DNA of 64,000 nucleotides. It comes from Roseiarcus sp963805295 (lineage in GTDB: Bacteria; Pseudomonadota; Alphaproteobacteria; Rhizobiales; Beijerinckiaceae). A model generated the notes under the pieces. The model ran no database searches, was not told the origin of the DNA, and saw nothing but the letters and a program-made list of their open reading frames with translations. Shown piece after piece: positions 1-7,638 of the stretch (within the stretch, counting starts at the first letter, position 1; every line of letters begins with the position of its first letter). Made by a program: the position numbers and the translations under genes. The DNA is taken from contig CAWDTW010000111.1 in the NCBI GenBank assembly GCA_963805295.1, forward strand, positions 1-64,000. The letters run 5' to 3'.

Positions 1-53
1 GCCAGTTCCGCCGCCATCTCCTGCGCGACGCTCTGCCGCATCCTGCGCATGAG
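1..53 (-). other. Flank outside the IS21 end, possible gene edge
   Basis: These bases lie outside the presumed IS21 terminus. The minus strand reads open here (LMRRMRQSVAQEMAAEL), which could be the start of a gene cut by the insertion, but it is too short to identify. Confidence 0.2.
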
Positions 54-104
54 TGTCAATCGGCGTCGAAAAGGGACCCCCCATCGGCATGGAAAAAGGA
101 CCCC
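54..104. repeat. IS21-type terminal repeat region
   Basis: A TGTCAAT terminus at 54-60 is followed by two near-identical 13-mers, GAAAAGGGACCCC (68-80) and GAAAAAGGACCCC (92-104). Repeated short terminal motifs of this kind are the usual transposase-binding sites at the ends of IS21-family elements. The matching end on the istA side is missing from this window. Confidence 0.6.
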
Positions 105-320
105 TCTTGATCATCGGGAGCGGTTCATCCCCGGAGTCCATAGGGGGGACCCGCGCGTAGCGACGCGCCCTCCGCGCGGCTGGCGGAGCGTAGCGCGGGG
201 GGTACCTGTGGGCCCCCGGGGGTGAACCGCGGGCGGGGGTAGCGCCGGTGGTGAGGCCAGGCGTCTGGGAACCGCTCGGAGCGACACGTTGGCTTGTCTT
301 GAGCGTTCGTCGCTGGAAGG

Positions 321-632
321 TCAGTCGCGTCCGAAGCCGCGTGGGGGTGCCACGCTCTCGAGTTCGGAGAGATCGAGTTCGCAGATAGCCTGGAGGGCCT
401 CGGCCAGCGCGCTGTCGTGTTGGTTGGCCGGCAGCGCTTCGAGCCAATCGGCATACTGCGCTTGCAGCTCGCTGAGCTGGGCGACGGCGTCCTGCCAACG
501 CCGGGCGCGGCTGCGATGGTCGGCCGGGCGACGGGTGCGGATCACCGGCGCATCGGCCGCGCGCGCGACGCGGTAACGGGCCTGGCGCTCGGCGTCGGTC
601 ATGGCTTTCTCGCCGATCGGCTTGCGCGGCAT
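321..632 (-). CDS. IS21-associated small accessory protein
   Basis: This 103-residue ORF lies about 50 bp downstream of istB inside the element. It is highly charged, with an arginine-rich N-terminal half (AERQARYRVARAAD), a Trp-containing middle and an acidic C-terminal part. Similar small ORFs follow istB in a number of IS21-family elements; their role is unknown. The start chosen is the ATG at 632; a longer in-frame reading to 800 overlaps istB and is unlikely. Identification rests on position and composition, not on a recognised domain. Confidence 0.55.
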   Translation of the reverse strand: MPRKPIGEKAMTDAERQARYRVARAADAPVIRTRRPADHRSRARRWQDAVAQLSELQAQYADWLEALPANQHDSALAEALQAICELDLSELESVAPPRGFGRD

Positions 633-682
633 GGGGCCACTCCCAATCGTTACGTCACGAAACCCGGTTGGTGCGGGGCAGC

Positions 683-1411
683 TCAGGCGCGGTTTTTGAA
701 GCGCCAGCTTTCGTTGCCGGTCTCGACGATATCGCAATGATGGGTGAGGCGGTCGAGCAGCGCGGTCGTCATTTTCGGATCGCCGAAGACGCTCGGCCAT
801 TCGCCGAAGGCGAGGTTGGTCGTGACGATGGTCGAGGTGCGCTCATAGAGCCGGCTGATCAAGTGGAACAGCAATTGCCCGCCGGCCTGGGCGAAGGGGA
901 GATAGCCGAGCTCGTCGAGGATCACGAAGTCGAGGCGCGTGAGGTAATCGGCGAGCCGTCCCTGGCGGCCGGCGCGCGCTTGAGCCTCGAGCTGATTGAC
1001 GAGATCGACGGTGGTGAAGAAGCGACCGCGCGATCCGGCGCGGATGCAGCTTCGCGCGATGGCGATGGCCAGATGCGTCTTGCCCGTGCCGGTTCCGCCG
1101 ACCAGGACGAGGTTGCGCTGCTGGGCGATGAAGCCGCCGGCGGCGAGGTCGCGCACGAGAGCTTCGTTGATCGGCGTGTTCTTGAAGGCGAAGTCGTCGA
1201 CGTCCTTGGCCAGCGGCAGCTTGGCGACGGTGAGCTGGTATTTGATTGAGCGCGCCTGCTTCTCTGAGATCTCGGCTTTCAGGAGATCGCCGACCAAGCG
1301 CTGCGGCTCATGCTTGCGCTTGATCGCCGTGGCCAGCGTCTCGTCGTAGGCGCTCCTCATCCCGTAGAGCTTGAGGCTGCCCATCATGTCGAGGACTTCG
1401 GTTCTTTCCAT
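683..1411 (-). CDS. istB: IS21-family helper ATPase IstB
   Basis: A 242-residue DnaA/DnaC-type AAA+ ATPase that helps the IstA transposase choose and bind target DNA. The Walker A motif GGTGTGKTH lies near residue 105 and the Walker B region FVILDELGYLPF near 170. The length is normal for the family and the frame is intact. It begins two bases after the istA stop on the same strand, the usual IS21 gene order. Because istA is disrupted, this IstB has no functional partner in this copy, although it could act with an IstA from another copy of the element. Confidence 0.93.
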   Translation of the reverse strand: MERTEVLDMMGSLKLYGMRSAYDETLATAIKRKHEPQRLVGDLLKAEISEKQARSIKYQLTVAKLPLAKDVDDFAFKNTPINEALVRDLAAGGFIAQQRNLVLVGGTGTGKTHLAIAIARSCIRAGSRGRFFTTVDLVNQLEAQARAGRQGRLADYLTRLDFVILDELGYLPFAQAGGQLLFHLISRLYERTSTIVTTNLAFGEWPSVFGDPKMTTALLDRLTHHCDIVETGNESWRFKNRA

Positions 1412-1413
1412 TG

Positions 1414-2012
1414 TCAGGCGCTCCTGAGTTGATCGTATCGGGCGCAGTCGGCGACCGGCGCGTGGCGGAGCTGCAAAGCGTCGGGCGTCATGATCGTCGC
1501 CGCCGGTCCGGGATCGCGCTGACGCGCGAGGATGTTGATGACGACGTCGGCCGAATGGACGCCCTCGGACAGCGCCTGAAGGCAGGCGGCCTCCACCGCA
1601 AGCAATCCATCGGTGAGCACGGCGGCGAGGATTTTGACCATCTGCCGGTCGCCGTCGTCGGAGCCGGCAAGCTTGCGCCGCACGCAATCGAGCGCCGTCG
1701 GCAGCACCCAGTCCTTGAATGGCGCGCCGTTGCGCAGAGCGCCAGGCTTGCGCGCCAGAACCGGCACATAATGCCACGGATCGTAGATCGTCTCGCCGCG
1801 CCCGTAACAGCGTGGATGCTCCGCCACGATGCGCCCGTCCTGGCGGATCACGACGCGATCGGCGTAGGCGTGGATTTCGACCGGGCGGCTGGCGCTCACC
1901 GAGTATTTGTTATTGTCGAACCGCAACCAGGCAGGTCTTCGACACCGAGGCCGGCGAGGCATGGAACCCGTCGAAGCGGCCGCGATAGGGAACGAGCTTG
2001 GGACGCTCTTCC
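1414..2012 (-). pseudogene. istA: IstA transposase, C-terminal fragment
   Basis: This piece encodes the C-terminal third of an IS21 transposase, recognisable from RFDNNKYS, GRIVAEHPRCYGRGE and DPWHYVPVLARKPGALRNG. Upstream of RFDNNKYS one extra T shifts the frame; the preceding family sequence (EERPKLVPYRGRFDGFH) is readable in the neighbouring frame back to about 2012. Beyond that point the sequence switches to an inverted copy of the adjacent istA segment. The integrase catalytic region is therefore not joined to this tail and the gene is dead. Confidence 0.8.
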
Positions 2013-2310
2013 TAAAGACGGCGGTGGAGACGATCTTCATCGGCAAGGATCGGCAATACAATCGCCGCTTCCTCCAGATGTGCTCGCACCATCTTGTCGA
2101 GCCTGTCGCCTGCACGCCGGCGTCGGGCTGGGAGAAGGGCCAAGTCGAGAACCAGGTCGGCCTCGTGCGCGAGCGCTTCTTCACGCCGCGCTTGCGCGTC
2201 AAGAGCTATGACGAGCTGAACGCCTGGCTCATGGACAAATGCATCGCCTGGGCCAAGGCGCATCCCCATCCCGAACAGCCCGACAGGACGATCTGGGAGG
2301 TCTTCGATCC
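2013..2310 (+). pseudogene. istA: IstA transposase, middle fragment in inverted orientation
   Basis: The plus strand encodes the part of IstA that should lie directly before the fragment at 1414-2012: KTAVETIFIGKDRQYNRRF, then ACTPASGWEKGQVENQVG (end of the DDE integrase core) and ending TIWEVF near 2307. In an intact IstA, TIWEVF is followed by EERPKLV, which is found on the opposite strand at 2012. The simplest reading is inversion of about 300 bp. A palindrome GTCTTCGA-TCC-TCGAAGAC (2300-2318) sits on the right breakpoint. Confidence 0.8.
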
Positions 2311-2318
2311 TCGAAGAC

Positions 2319-3064
2319 TCGAATGAGCGTCAACCGCTCGCGCGCCTCCATACTCAGAGACTTTGCGCGCGAAACCCAGTCGCAAGAATTGTCTTGCCCT
2401 GGCCGGGGCGTCCGCCGAGGACCCACAGCTCGCCGGGTCTGAAACCGCCGGTCCGCATGTCGAGGTCGGGCAGGCCGGTCGGAACGCCTGCATTGGTCTT
2501 TTCGCCCGCGCGGATCGCTCTGGCGCTCTCCAGGAGCCCGTCCGCCACCTTGGCAGGGTCACCGGCGTCAGCGATGGCCTGAAAGGCTGCGATGGCCTCG
2601 GACGCAACCTGTGTGGGCTTCATGTCAACAGGAGGGTCGGTCGCCTGGTCGATCACAGCGCGCGCGACCCCAATGATCTCTCGCCGACTTGCAAGATCGG
2701 TCACAGCCCTCGCGTAGTCAGCGGCGCAAATAGTAGGCGCAGCATTAGTGACCAGCTGCGCCAAGTACTGCGGCACAGTCATGCCGCCGACGTCGTGGTC
2801 ACCGAGAAACGTCTTTAGCGTCACCGGCGAGGCAAGGCGGCCATCGACAATCATAGATGACGCAATAGCGAAGATGCGTCGATGAATTTCCTCGCAGAAA
2901 TGCTCAGCCTTAAGGAACCCGGACACCCCAGCGAGGAGATCATTGTTGATGAGCAGGGTGCCGAGAAGCTGTTGCTCAGCCTCGATATTTTGGGGGAGCA
3001 CACGCGGAGCAACGCCATCGCGGGCTCGATATTCTGCGAAATTGATCGTGGAGGAATCACGCAT
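2319..3064 (-). pseudogene. Replicative DNA helicase (DnaB-type), truncated
   Basis: The first ~236 codons of a DnaB-family helicase remain. The N-terminal domain starts LPQNIEAEQQLLGTLL, followed by the linker and the start of the RecA-like core through the Walker A motif GGRPGQGKT. Just after it the frame shifts by one base, and the sequence then meets the IS21 remnant, so Walker B and the rest of the ATPase are missing. The start ATG at 3064 has a GAGAGGAA Shine-Dalgarno sequence. A dnaB-like gene beside an integrase fits a decayed prophage or integrative element rather than the chromosomal replication gene. Confidence 0.8.
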
Positions 3065-3206
3065 CGCGGTTCCTCTCGATCTCAGCCAAAATCGAAACCG
3101 CAATGTCTCCAAGCCTCTCCCAGCTCCAGCCGCAGAAGTCGTCTTCAGTTTTGTCAGGAAGAGACAACCGGCCCTCGACTAATTTTACTGCGTCACAAGT
3201 TCTCAC
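3057..3206 (-). CDS. Small ORF overlapping dnaB-like start
   Basis: A 49-codon frame with a GTG start at 3206 ends with TGA at 3057-3059, eight bases inside the dnaB-like gene. Its C-terminal part (LPDKTEDDFCGWSWERLG) has ordinary protein-like composition, and the stop-start overlap suggests translational coupling. The 5' part may be cut by the IS630 remnant. No family was recognised, and chance occurrence is possible. Confidence 0.3.
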   Translation of the reverse strand: MRTCDAVKLVEGRLSLPDKTEDDFCGWSWERLGDIAVSILAEIERNRDA

Positions 3207-3248
3207 GCCGCGAGCGCCTGGCGATCGGCGCGGCGCAACAGGGACATC

Positions 3249-3615
3249 GTGAGAGCGTATCGACGAGCGCGACCCCCGAATGTGAGCGGCCGTCTTCTAG
3301 TGCATCTGGTCGTCGACAACTACGCGACCCACAAGCACCCCAAGGTCAGGGCCTGGCTCAAGCGCCACCCCCGCTTTCACCTTCACTTCACCCCGACATC
3401 GGCCTCCTGGATCAATCTCGTCGAACGGTTCTTCGGCCTGATCACCGACGACGCCATTCGACGCGGCGTCTTCCACAGCGTCGCCGAACTCAACGCCGCC
3501 ATCGAAGCCTACCTTGAGCAACACAATGCCGCACCCAAGCCCTTCGTCTGGACGGCGCCAGCCGCCGACATCCTTGAGAAAGTCGCCCGTGGGCGACAAG
3601 CGTTAAAGTTGGTAC
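3249..3615 (+). pseudogene. IS630-family transposase, C-terminal fragment
   Basis: The frame encodes the last ~110 residues of an IS630/Tc1-type DDE transposase: LVVDNYATHKHPKVRAWL (second catalytic Asp region) and FTPTSASWINLVERFF (third acidic residue), ending ADILEKVARGRQALK. The N-terminal two thirds and a start codon are missing. The fragment starts near 3288, just beyond the remains of the dnaB-like operon, and stops at the 16-bp inverted repeat at 3619. Confidence 0.8.
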
Positions 3616-3618
3616 ACC

Positions 3619-4446
3619 AGCAGCCTGTCGGACTCGAAGTCCGCTTGACCGATAACATATTGATATCATTGAGTTTTATTTTTCACCCAAGAAATCACGC
3701 GCTCGCGCGACCAGCGCTTGCAGGCGAACGCCACCTCGGCGCGGGCGCGATGCGGCTCCTTGACGGGAGAGGTGCGGCGCAAGGGCGGGGGCACTCCTCG
3801 GTTGACGGTCAAGGACCCGACGCTGTTGGAGGACTTGCAACGATTGCTCGAGCCGGCGACGATGGGCGACCCGATGCGGCCGTTGCGATGGGTCTCCAAG
3901 AGCCACGACAAGCTGGCGACGGCGCTTCGCGCCATGGGTCACAAAGTGAGTTCCTCGACCATTCCCAAGCTGCTGGAGGAACTGAAATATTGTCGCCATT
4001 CCAACCGCAAGACCAAGGAAGCCGGCAAACATCCTGATCGCGACGCCCAGTTCGAATATATCAACGCGAAGGTCGAGGCGTTTCAGGCGGCCGGCGAACC
4101 CGTGATATCGATCGACGCGAAGAAGAAGGAATTGCTGGGCGAATTCTCCGCAAGTCCTTCAGACCGCGCCCAATCGTGCTCCGGGCGACCTTCGTCGCGC
4201 GCGCGACCGCCGCAATCCCGCCGTAGCCCGCCGCCTTCGCCTCCGCCGCCGCGCTCAACCGCCGGCGTCGCTCGTCCAGCGAAGGCCGAAGCGCGTCAAA
4301 CCGGACGCGCAGGGATGATTCGTCTATCATCATCACGATATAGACGCTCGCCTCGCACTCGGGAATCCGCTAAACAGCCGATGCCAGTAAACTCGCAAAT
4401 TCCGAATCGGCTATTTTTGGGCGTCGCCTAAGTCCGACAGGCTGCT
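3619..4446. repeat. 16-bp perfect inverted repeat enclosing an ISAzo13 remnant
   Basis: AGCAGCCTGTCGGACT at 3619-3634 is matched by its exact reverse complement at 4431-4446. The pair looks like the termini of an insertion sequence whose own transposase has been replaced: between them are about 115 bp of AT-richer unassigned sequence (3635-3752) and then the rearranged ISAzo13 remnant, whose outer end stops 2 bp before the right-hand repeat. The family of the outer element was not identified. Confidence 0.6.
3753..4428. mobile_element. ISAzo13-family element, inverted and truncated copy
   Basis: Two pieces of the transposase that is complete at 32.8-34.0 kb are joined tail to tail. Positions 3753-4146 on the plus strand encode the middle part (LTGEVRRKGGGTPRLTVKD through KKKELLGEF). 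Positions 4147-4336 on the minus strand encode the N-terminal part (DESSLRVRFDALRPSLDERR through STIGRGLKDLR), followed by the element's outer end to 4428. The C-terminal catalytic half and the other terminus are absent. The outer end is almost identical to that of the complete copy (one visible mismatch near 4391), so the loss is recent. Confidence 0.85.
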
Positions 4447-4616
4447 AGAACCCGGATAAATTCAGTCGCGTTTGGATGGTCCGTTTCGAGTTCGAGCGCG
4501 AACGCCTTGCGCAACTTTTTGGCGTCCCTCGCCGTACTCGAAGCAAATCTACCAGCCCACTTTTCGAAGAGCTTCAGTACTTCTTCCCAATCCACCACGT
4601 TATGCGGTCCTCGCAC
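4447..4616 (-). pseudogene. Unidentified small protein, C-terminus cut by IS repeat
   Basis: Starting at ATG 4616 inside the last codons of the integrase gene, the frame reads MRGPHNVVDWEEVLKLFEKW through ETDHPNATEFIRVLAACR and then runs into the 16-bp repeat at 4446. Composition is protein-like (acidic, helical), and the overlap with the integrase stop suggests a two-gene transcript. The original C-terminus is lost. No family was recognised. Confidence 0.35.
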
Positions 4617-5862
4617 CCAACGGGATCACATTCGCGCCGACCTCGCGCGGCTCGCAGAAGTTTGCCCACGCTTCCATGAGTTCCCGGCGCTTTTCGAGCA
4701 GGTCAGTGCGCCGGTAGGCGCGCTCAACCTTGCCTCCCACCTGATGCCCCATCGCCTGCTCGACGACGGCGTGCGGCACGGTCGCGACCTCCTCGGCCCA
4801 GGTCCTGAATGTGGCCCGGAACCCGTGGGCCGTGATTGCCCGACTGTCCTTATCCAACCATTTCCGGGCGCCCGAGTTCATCCGCTTCAGGAGCGTCAGC
4901 ATCGCCATATTCGACAGCGATTTTTCGGCGCCCGAGCTGGGAAAGACGAAATCCGAATGGCGCGCCTTCTCCATACCGCGGACAATCTCGACGGCGCGCA
5001 GCGACAGCGGAACCCGGAGCGGTTCCGTCCGATGCTCGCGGTCCTTCAGGCTCGCCAATGGAACAGTCCAAACGGTACCGTCGACGTCAAACTGGTCCCA
5101 TGTCGCCTTCAAGACCGCGTCCGTGCGCACATTCGTCAAGATGAGGAATTCCAATGCCCTCGCGGTGACGGCGTCTCGGCCGCGAAGGTCTGTCATGAAA
5201 TCTGCCATCTGGTCATGTGGCAGAGACGGATGACGACCTCGGCTGAGTTGTCGCGGCGCCTCAAATCCGAGCGCCTTCAAGTCGGTCCAAACTGCCGGGT
5301 TGCGGTTCATCGCGACGCCGTGCTCGTCGCGGAGGATCACGCGTGCGCGGTCGAATACTCGGCGGATCGCTGGATAAGTCTTCCTGGCGACTTCTGGTTT
5401 CTTCCGCCATATCGGCGCGAGAACGGCAGCGATCTCAAGCGTTGTGATCTCGTTCACCGGCCGGTTGAGCAGCGGACCTGAATAGGCGGTGCCGAGGTGC
5501 CGCTCCCACTGGTATTTGACCTTCTCATTGGTCGTCTTCGCCTGAGCGTCAGCGATAACGAGCGCAGCGATATCCCCAAAGGTCGGGACGGGCTTGGCAG
5601 CCTTCTGGCCTGCCTGTCGAGCACTAATGGGATCGGAGCCTGCCTCAATCAGCCGCCGGGCGTCGCTCGCCTTCTGGCGGGCTTCCTTGAGGCCGATCTC
5701 GGGGTACGAGCCTAGCCCCATATCCCGTCGAACGCCCTTCATCTGGTAGCGCAGAAGCCACGACTTCTTCCCGCTCGCGCGGACCACGAGCATCAGGCCG
5801 TCGCCGTCTACGTGCCGCCCTTCCCTTGCGCGTTTGACCCCAAGTTCTGTCAGCTGGCCCAT
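4600..5862 (-). CDS. Tyrosine-type site-specific integrase (P4 family)
   Basis: A 420-residue phage-type integrase that would cut and rejoin DNA at attachment sites. The N-terminal DUF4102-type arm-binding region (residues 1-90, with GDGLMLVVRASGKKSW) is followed by a SAM-like core-binding domain and a catalytic domain with Arg246 (LTNVRTDAV), His346/Arg349 (HGFRATFR), His373 (MGHQ) and the nucleophile Tyr383 (RAYRRTD). The start at 5862 has a GGGGAGCGG Shine-Dalgarno sequence; an upstream in-frame extension to 5955 is less likely. The frame is intact. No tRNA gene or attachment repeat was found beside it, so the element boundaries are unknown. Confidence 0.95.
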   Translation of the reverse strand: MGQLTELGVKRAREGRHVDGDGLMLVVRASGKKSWLLRYQMKGVRRDMGLGSYPEIGLKEARQKASDARRLIEAGSDPISARQAGQKAAKPVPTFGDIAALVIADAQAKTTNEKVKYQWERHLGTAYSGPLLNRPVNEITTLEIAAVLAPIWRKKPEVARKTYPAIRRVFDRARVILRDEHGVAMNRNPAVWTDLKALGFEAPRQLSRGRHPSLPHDQMADFMTDLRGRDAVTARALEFLILTNVRTDAVLKATWDQFDVDGTVWTVPLASLKDREHRTEPLRVPLSLRAVEIVRGMEKARHSDFVFPSSGAEKSLSNMAMLTLLKRMNSGARKWLDKDSRAITAHGFRATFRTWAEEVATVPHAVVEQAMGHQVGGKVERAYRRTDLLEKRRELMEAWANFCEPREVGANVIPLGARTA

Positions 5863-5921
5863 AGCCCGCTCCCCAATTGTGAGATATACCGCCCCACAGT
5901 GAACCCCACACTCCATCGCGG

Positions 5922-5936
5922 ATTGTGACACACAAT
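5922..5936. promoter_or_regulatory. Dyad upstream of integrase, possible operator
   Basis: ATTGTG-ACA-CACAAT is a perfect 6-3-6 dyad lying 60-74 bp upstream of the integrase start. A further half-site ATTGTGA lies at 5875-5881, close to the start. A repressor or excisionase site is possible, but no cognate regulator is visible nearby. Confidence 0.3.
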
Positions 5937-5962
5937 TGCGGACAAGGGAAGACACGGTAACG

Positions 5963-6546
5963 ATTAAGTAGCTGTACTATCTGTTATTATATGTACGACG
6001 AAAGACAGTCTTGGACGATAGTTTAGTGCCGCCCCTGGGCACCATTTCAGCATCCGCAATAATCCCAATATGTCCAAAATACCGTTGAAAATCAACGGTT
6101 TTAGCCACTGCCATGTCCAAAGTGGTCCGGTGTGATCTGTTGACGGCCGGCAGTTTTGCTTTCCGCTTCGCGGTCGCCGCCGGGCGAGCCTCAATCGATC
6201 CGACGGCAGCATTGCGCGGCGCCTTGATCGCCCAGACCATCCGTCATCGTGCGGCGATCATCGAACCTGACGGACTCGGGGGATTGCTGCGCGCAATCGA
6301 CGGCCATGCCTGAACCAGCGCGAAATGGCCGCCATTTGCAGAGCTTGACGCACACAATCTATCGCAGCCGTTCCCCGCCCGCGGATCAGCCGCTGGCGCC
6401 GATAGGGGTCAACATTCGGAGCCGAATCACACGTAGTGTCGGGTTGAGCACGATCGAAGTCTACTCACCCAGAGCCCAATGTTGCTTCGACCATCGGAGA
6501 CTGGGAGCCAGAAAGGCGGGAAGGTATATGTTTCCGGGCCACTCCA
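5963..6546. other. No recognisable gene between integrase and TPR remnant
   Basis: This stretch has lower GC than most of the window near 5965-6110 and contains only short, compositionally poor frames. Apart from the hairpin at 6082-6102 I see no gene, RNA or repeat. An attachment site could lie here but no duplicated core was found. Confidence 0.4.
6082..6102 (+). terminator. Hairpin followed by T4, possible terminator
   Basis: CCGTTGA-AAA-TCAACGG (7-bp stem, 3-nt loop) is followed by TTTT on the plus strand; the reverse strand also ends in a T-rich run. It lies in a gene-free stretch, so what it would terminate is unclear. Confidence 0.35.
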
Positions 6547-7180
6547 TTGGCATGCAATTGTTTGGACCGACGTCCGTCTTACCACGACCCGCAAGAACCT
6601 GGCTGTCAGCAGACGGTAACGCCCACGCCAATTCCTAATGCGGTGATCGGACAGGACCCCGGCGACATAAAGTATTATCGTTCGGACGAACCGGTGAGGC
6701 TTGGCATTCAGCGGTTTTACGAGGGGAATTTCGGCTTGGCTCAGCAGTAATTCCAAGACGCCGTCGAAAGAACGCCGAGAGACGTAACCGCCTGGCTCGG
6801 ATTGGCCGCGAGTTACGATCGATTGGGGAGGTTCGATCTCGCTGATCGCAGCTATGCCGCCGCCGTAAAACTTGCCGGTCAGACAGCGAGCATTTTGAAT
6901 AACGAGGGCTATTCGTATATGTTGCACGGCGATCACGGGAGGGCGCGCGAGAAATTCGAAGCAGCCAACCAGCGCCCGGGGGGCGCGCCATTATGGATGA
7001 AAATGACGGGGGCGGGCCGCACGACGCCAATTCCTCAGGACTATTTTCATGGCAGCGTTGAACCTCGACCCAAAAAACCCGACGGCTATCAACAATCTCA
7101 CCTTGCTCAATCAAAGCTCGAGATATGTCGAGCGCGCCGCAAATGGCGAGCCCTGTGGAAGCGTAGACTGTGGACAGTGA
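6547..7180 (+). pseudogene. TPR-repeat (TadD-like) protein, decayed
   Basis: The frame reads a tetratricopeptide protein of a type common in Hyphomicrobiales: YYRSDEPVRLGIQRFYEGNF, then FQDAVERTPRDVTAWLGLAA, SYDRLGRFDLADRSYAAAV, ILNNEGYSYMLHGDHGRARE and, in another frame, ALNLDPKNPTAINNLTLLNQ. An in-frame TAA (6748-6750) replaces what should be an aromatic codon before FQDAVE. A roughly 70-bp insertion with a frameshift lies near 6970-7045. The final stop is at 7178-7180. No other tad genes are nearby, so this is an isolated, dead gene. Confidence 0.75.
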
Positions 7181-7638
7181 CGCTGCGAGCTTCTCTGTTC
7201 AATGAGCGTCGGGTAGCGCGGGCGCTCGGGGCGGCAGGCTCGGGCGCGTTTTCCCAGCGGTAGAGTGGCGAACGCGCGACGCCCACCCCCTTGCGCCGCC
7301 CCTCTCCCTTCTCTCCGAACCCGGACAGCGGCATGCACTCCGTCCCAGCCTCTGGCAGTACGTTGACTGTTATGTCGTGGCCTCGTGGCTTGGATCCTCG
7401 ACTGATACAAGCAATGTGCGTTGTCGCTCAGCGAGTGGGCAACAGCATACGTCGGCGTTTTCTCCTAAACAACAGTTCTTCTGATGCTCGGAGGTCTCGA
7501 ACCGCCCAGTTCTAGTGAGAACGCGCGCCCGCATGCGAAGCAACTCGCAGGCCTTTGGACATGGCTAGCGACTTTAGGCCTAGTGGCTCAGGTCATCGCG
7601 TTCGAAGCGTCACATACCCTCGTCATGGTCCCGTAAAA
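7181..7638. other. No recognisable gene
   Basis: No frame here shows protein-like composition or a recognisable motif. The stretch separates the TPR remnant from the convergent ETF-QO gene. Confidence 0.4.

Larger units (their letters stand above)
54..2310 (-). mobile_element. IS21-family element, rearranged remnant
   Basis: Reading leftwards the remnant holds the middle and C-terminal parts of istA, an intact istB, an accessory ORF and one terminal repeat region. The N-terminal part of istA and the second terminus are gone, and a roughly 300-bp istA segment (2013-2310) is flipped relative to the rest. The right edge abuts a truncated dnaB-like gene. The element cannot transpose by itself because istA is broken. 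Confidence 0.7.

Noticed and set aside
5877..5955. Longer integrase reading from 5955
   Set aside because: The extra 31 residues are not conserved in P4-type integrases and the ATG at 5862 has a strong ribosome-binding site.
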